Source: an uncultured Chloroflexota bacterium
GTDB taxonomy: Bacteria; Chloroflexota; Limnocylindria; Limnocylindrales; CSP1-4
Direction of reading: 5' to 3'
DNA: 7,110 nt
Assembly: GCA_903930745.1 (NCBI GenBank)
Contig: CAIYZX010000166.1
Span: 1-7,110 of the forward strand
Of this stretch, positions 4,936 through 7,110 are shown piece by piece. A program made the translations under genes and the position numbers. The notes beneath the pieces are model-generated. The model did not search any database. It was given only the letters and a program-made list of their open reading frames with translations, and was not told the DNA's origin. Position 1 is the stretch's first letter. Every line of letters starts with the position of its first letter.

Positions 4936-7110
4936 TCAGGCGCCCACGTGGCGGCGAAGGAACTCCCCGGTGAGAGACCTCGTGGACCCGGTGGACGCCG
5001 AGGCGGCCCCGGACCCAGGGGCGGCCGCGGCAACCAGCTCGGCCGGCGTCCCCTCGAAGACCAGGCGCCCGCCGTCGTGGCCCCCGCCCGGCCCCAGGTC
5101 GATCACCCAGTCCGCCCGGGCCACCACGTCCAGGTTGTGCTCGATCACGATCACGCTCTTCCCGCTGTCCACCAGCCGGTCCAGCATGGAGATCAGCGCG
5201 TCCACATCGGCCATGTGCAGGCCCGTCGTGGGCTCGTCCAGCACGTAGACCGCCGTGTCTGAGCCCATCTCGATCGCCAGCTTGAGGCGCTGCCGCTCGC
5301 CGCCGGACAACGTGTCCAGCTCCTGCCCCAGCGAGATGTACCCGAGGCCCACGCCGGCCAGCCGCTCCAGGACCACGCGGATCGGCTTCTCCGTGAAGAA
5401 GGACAGCGCCTCCTCCACGGACATCGCCAGCACCTCCACGATGTTCCGGCCCCGAAGCCGCAGCTCCAGCACCTCGTCCGTGAACCGCCGGCCCTCGCAG
5501 GACTCGCAGACGGACGCCACCTCCGCCATGAACCCAAGCTCCGTGTAGATCATCCCGAGGCCGTTGCAGGCCGGGCACGCCCCCTCGGAGTTCGCGGAGA
5601 AGAGCGCTGGCTTCGCACCGGTCGCAGACGCGAACGCCTTGCGGATCGGCTCCAGGATCCCCGTGTACGTGGCGGGGTTGGAGCGGCGGGAGCCCTTGAT
5701 CGGCGTCTGGTCGATGGCCGTCACCGTAGGGTTCTCGCGCGGCAGGCAGCCGTGGATCAGCGACGACTTCCCGGATCCCGCAACCCCCGTCACCGCCACG
5801 AGCACGCCCAGCGGCACGTCCACGTCCACGCCCTGGAGGTTGTGGATCCGCGCGCCCCGGATCGCGATGGAACCACGGGCGGAACGCACGGAGGACTTCA
5901 GGGACTGGCGAACCCCCAGGTGCCGCCCCGTCACCGTCCCGGAGGCAACCAGCCCGGCCACGGACCCCTGGAACACCACCTCGCCCCCGTGCGGGCCGGC
6001 GAGGGGACCCATGTCCACCACGTGATCGGCCACGCGGATGACCTCGGCGTCGTGCTCCACCACCAGCACCGTGTTGCCCTTGTCGCGCAGCTGGCCCAGC
6101 AGCGCGTTCATCCGGGTCACGTCGTGGGCGTGGAGGCCGGCCGTGGGCTCGTCGAAGATGTACGTCACGTCCGTGAGCGGCGACCCCAGGTGGCGGACCA
6201 TCTTCGTCCGCTGCGCCTCGCCGCCGGACAGTGTCCCGGACGCCCGATCCAGCGACAGGTACCCAAGGCCGATCTCCACGAACGAGTCCAAGGTGGCCTG
6301 CAGGTTCGCCACCACCGGCGCCACGGACGGCTCGTCCAGCGCCCTCACCCAGCCGGCAAGGTCGGAGATCTGCATCGCGCACGCATCCGCCATGGAGATG
6401 CCGCGGATCCGCGACGATCGCGCCCCCTCGTTGAGGCGTGTCCCACCGCAGTCCGGGCAGGCGGAGAGCGTGATTGCCCGCTCCACGAAGGCCCGGATGT
6501 GGGGCTGCTGGCTCTCCCGGTCCTTCGCCACCATGGACTTCTGGATCCGGGGGATCAGCCCCTCGTACGTGATGTTGATGCCCTCGACCTTGACCTTCGT
6601 GGGCTCCTGGTGGAGCAGCCCGTGCAGCTCCTTGGGCGTGAAGTCGCGGATGGGCTTGTCCGGGTCGAAGAACCCGCCCTCGCGGAAGATCCGCCCGTAC
6701 CAGCCGTCCATGCTGTACCCGGGAACCTTGATTGCGCCGTCGTTGATGCTCTTGTCCGCGTCGTAGAGCTGGGTGAGGTCGAAGGCGCTGGCCGTCCCCA
6801 GGCCCTCGCATCGGGCGCACATGCCGCCCACGATCTCGAAGGTGCGACTCTCCTTCGCCTTCGTCGTGCCCTTCTCCACCACGATGCTGCCGCCGCCGCG
6901 CGCCGTGGGGACGTTGAAGGCGAACGCCTGCGGGCCGCCGATGTGCGGATCGCCCAGCCGGCTGAACAGGATCCGGAGCATCGCGTTGGCGTCCGTGACC
7001 GTGCCCACCGTGGAGCGGACATTGGCGCCCAGGCGCTCCTGGTCCACCACGATGGCGGTGGTCAGGCCGTCCAGCGAGTCCACGTCCGGCCGCGCCGGCG
7101 TCCCCATGAA
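4936..7110 (-). CDS. UvrA-like tandem ABC ATPase lacking the UvrB-binding region (partial, N-terminus off the right edge)
   Basis: Residues here count from the ATG at 7107, which is internal: the frame stays open to the window edge, and the family's first Walker A, normally before the PDVDSLDGL motif (residues 7-15), is missing from view. Visible are RSTVGTVTD (31-39), CARC (97-100), CPDC (217-220), first-half signature LSGGEAQR (293-300) and Walker B IFDEPT (317-322); then Walker A GVAGSGKSS (441-449), a full zinc finger C511/C514-C534/C537, signature LSGGERQR (600-607) and Walker B VLDEPT (622-627). LFSRLGDP (47-54) runs almost directly into AFAFN (61-65), so the roughly 140 residues that bind UvrB in E. 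coli UvrA, with the first CxxC pair, are absent. This is the class II UvrA architecture, which includes DrrC-type drug-resistance proteins. Classic UvrABC repair is therefore unlikely; DNA-damage tolerance or resistance to a DNA-binding compound is possible. An Ala/Ser/Gly tail segment spans 692-709. Confidence 0.92.
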   Translation of the reverse strand, partial: FMGTPARPDVDSLDGLTTAIVVDQERLGANVRSTVGTVTDANAMLRILFSRLGDPHIGGPQAFAFNVPTARGGGSIVVEKGTTKAKESRTFEIVGGMCARCEGLGTASAFDLTQLYDADKSINDGAIKVPGYSMDGWYGRIFREGGFFDPDKPIRDFTPKELHGLLHQEPTKVKVEGINITYEGLIPRIQKSMVAKDRESQQPHIRAFVERAITLSACPDCGGTRLNEGARSSRIRGISMADACAMQISDLAGWVRALDEPSVAPVVANLQATLDSFVEIGLGYLSLDRASGTLSGGEAQRTKMVRHLGSPLTDVTYIFDEPTAGLHAHDVTRMNALLGQLRDKGNTVLVVEHDAEVIRVADHVVDMGPLAGPHGGEVVFQGSVAGLVASGTVTGRHLGVRQSLKSSVRSARGSIAIRGARIHNLQGVDVDVPLGVLVAVTGVAGSGKSSLIHGCLPRENPTVTAIDQTPIKGSRRSNPATYTGILEPIRKAFASATGAKPALFSANSEGACPACNGLGMIYTELGFMAEVASVCESCEGRRFTDEVLELRLRGRNIVEVLAMSVEEALSFFTEKPIRVVLERLAGVGLGYISLGQELDTLSGGERQRLKLAIEMGSDTAVYVLDEPTTGLHMADVDALISMLDRLVDSGKSVIVIEHNLDVVARADWVIDLGPGGGHDGGRLVFEGTPAELVAAAAPGSGAASASTGSTRSLTGEFLRRHVGA

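Noticed and set aside
3858..4973. Long plus-strand open frames across the cyclodeaminase-like gene and into the intergenic stretch
   Set aside because: They are antisense to a clear gene, have no Shine-Dalgarno or domain, and the part crossing the intergenic stretch encodes only Arg/Pro/Gly-rich sequence.
4790..6820. A 676-codon open frame on the minus strand overlapping the UvrA-like gene
   Set aside because: Gly/Arg/Ala-rich out-of-frame shadow of the UvrA-like gene with no motif; it exists because stop codons are rare at this GC content.

Overview
The window is very GC-rich, with strong G/C preference at third codon positions and long spurious open frames opposite the real genes. Together with Shine-Dalgarno starts (including a GTG start) and a short UvrA-like paralogue, this points to a high-GC bacterium. 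An actinobacterium is the best guess, but Chloroflexota or another high-GC phylum cannot be excluded. There is no mobile element, CRISPR array, tRNA or rRNA.

Layout, left to right. Positions 1-81 are the 3' flank of the first gene and hold a strong GC hairpin, a likely terminator. Positions 82-2595 (minus) encode an 837-residue flavoenzyme of the dimethylglycine oxidase/dehydrogenase type: an N-terminal FAD oxidoreductase fused to a C-terminal folate-binding GcvT domain. A divergent regulatory gap follows, then a GntR/FCD-family regulator at 2758-3417 (plus). It converges, across a 152-bp gap with hairpins, on a 328-residue ornithine cyclodeaminase/mu-crystallin superfamily gene at 3570-4556 (minus). 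A 379-bp non-coding stretch carries that gene's promoter, a cluster of TTGCA/TGCAA half-sites, and three copies of a 17-18 bp hairpin-forming repeat. The last gene, 4936 to beyond the right edge (minus), is a UvrA-like tandem ABC ATPase without the UvrB-binding region; its N-terminus, including the first Walker A, lies outside the window.

The first three genes look like one metabolic unit. The AT-rich elements upstream of the flavoenzyme/gntR pair and upstream of the cyclodeaminase-like gene share a G(T/C)ACATTG(T/C)A core, as expected if the GntR protein controls both enzymes and itself. I infer a catabolic module for an N-methylated amino acid: the flavoenzyme removes N-methyl groups onto tetrahydrofolate, and the cyclodeaminase-family protein acts as an NAD(P)H-dependent imine reductase or amino-acid dehydrogenase on a related compound. 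The substrate cannot be read from sequence. The UvrA-like gene has no evident link to this unit.
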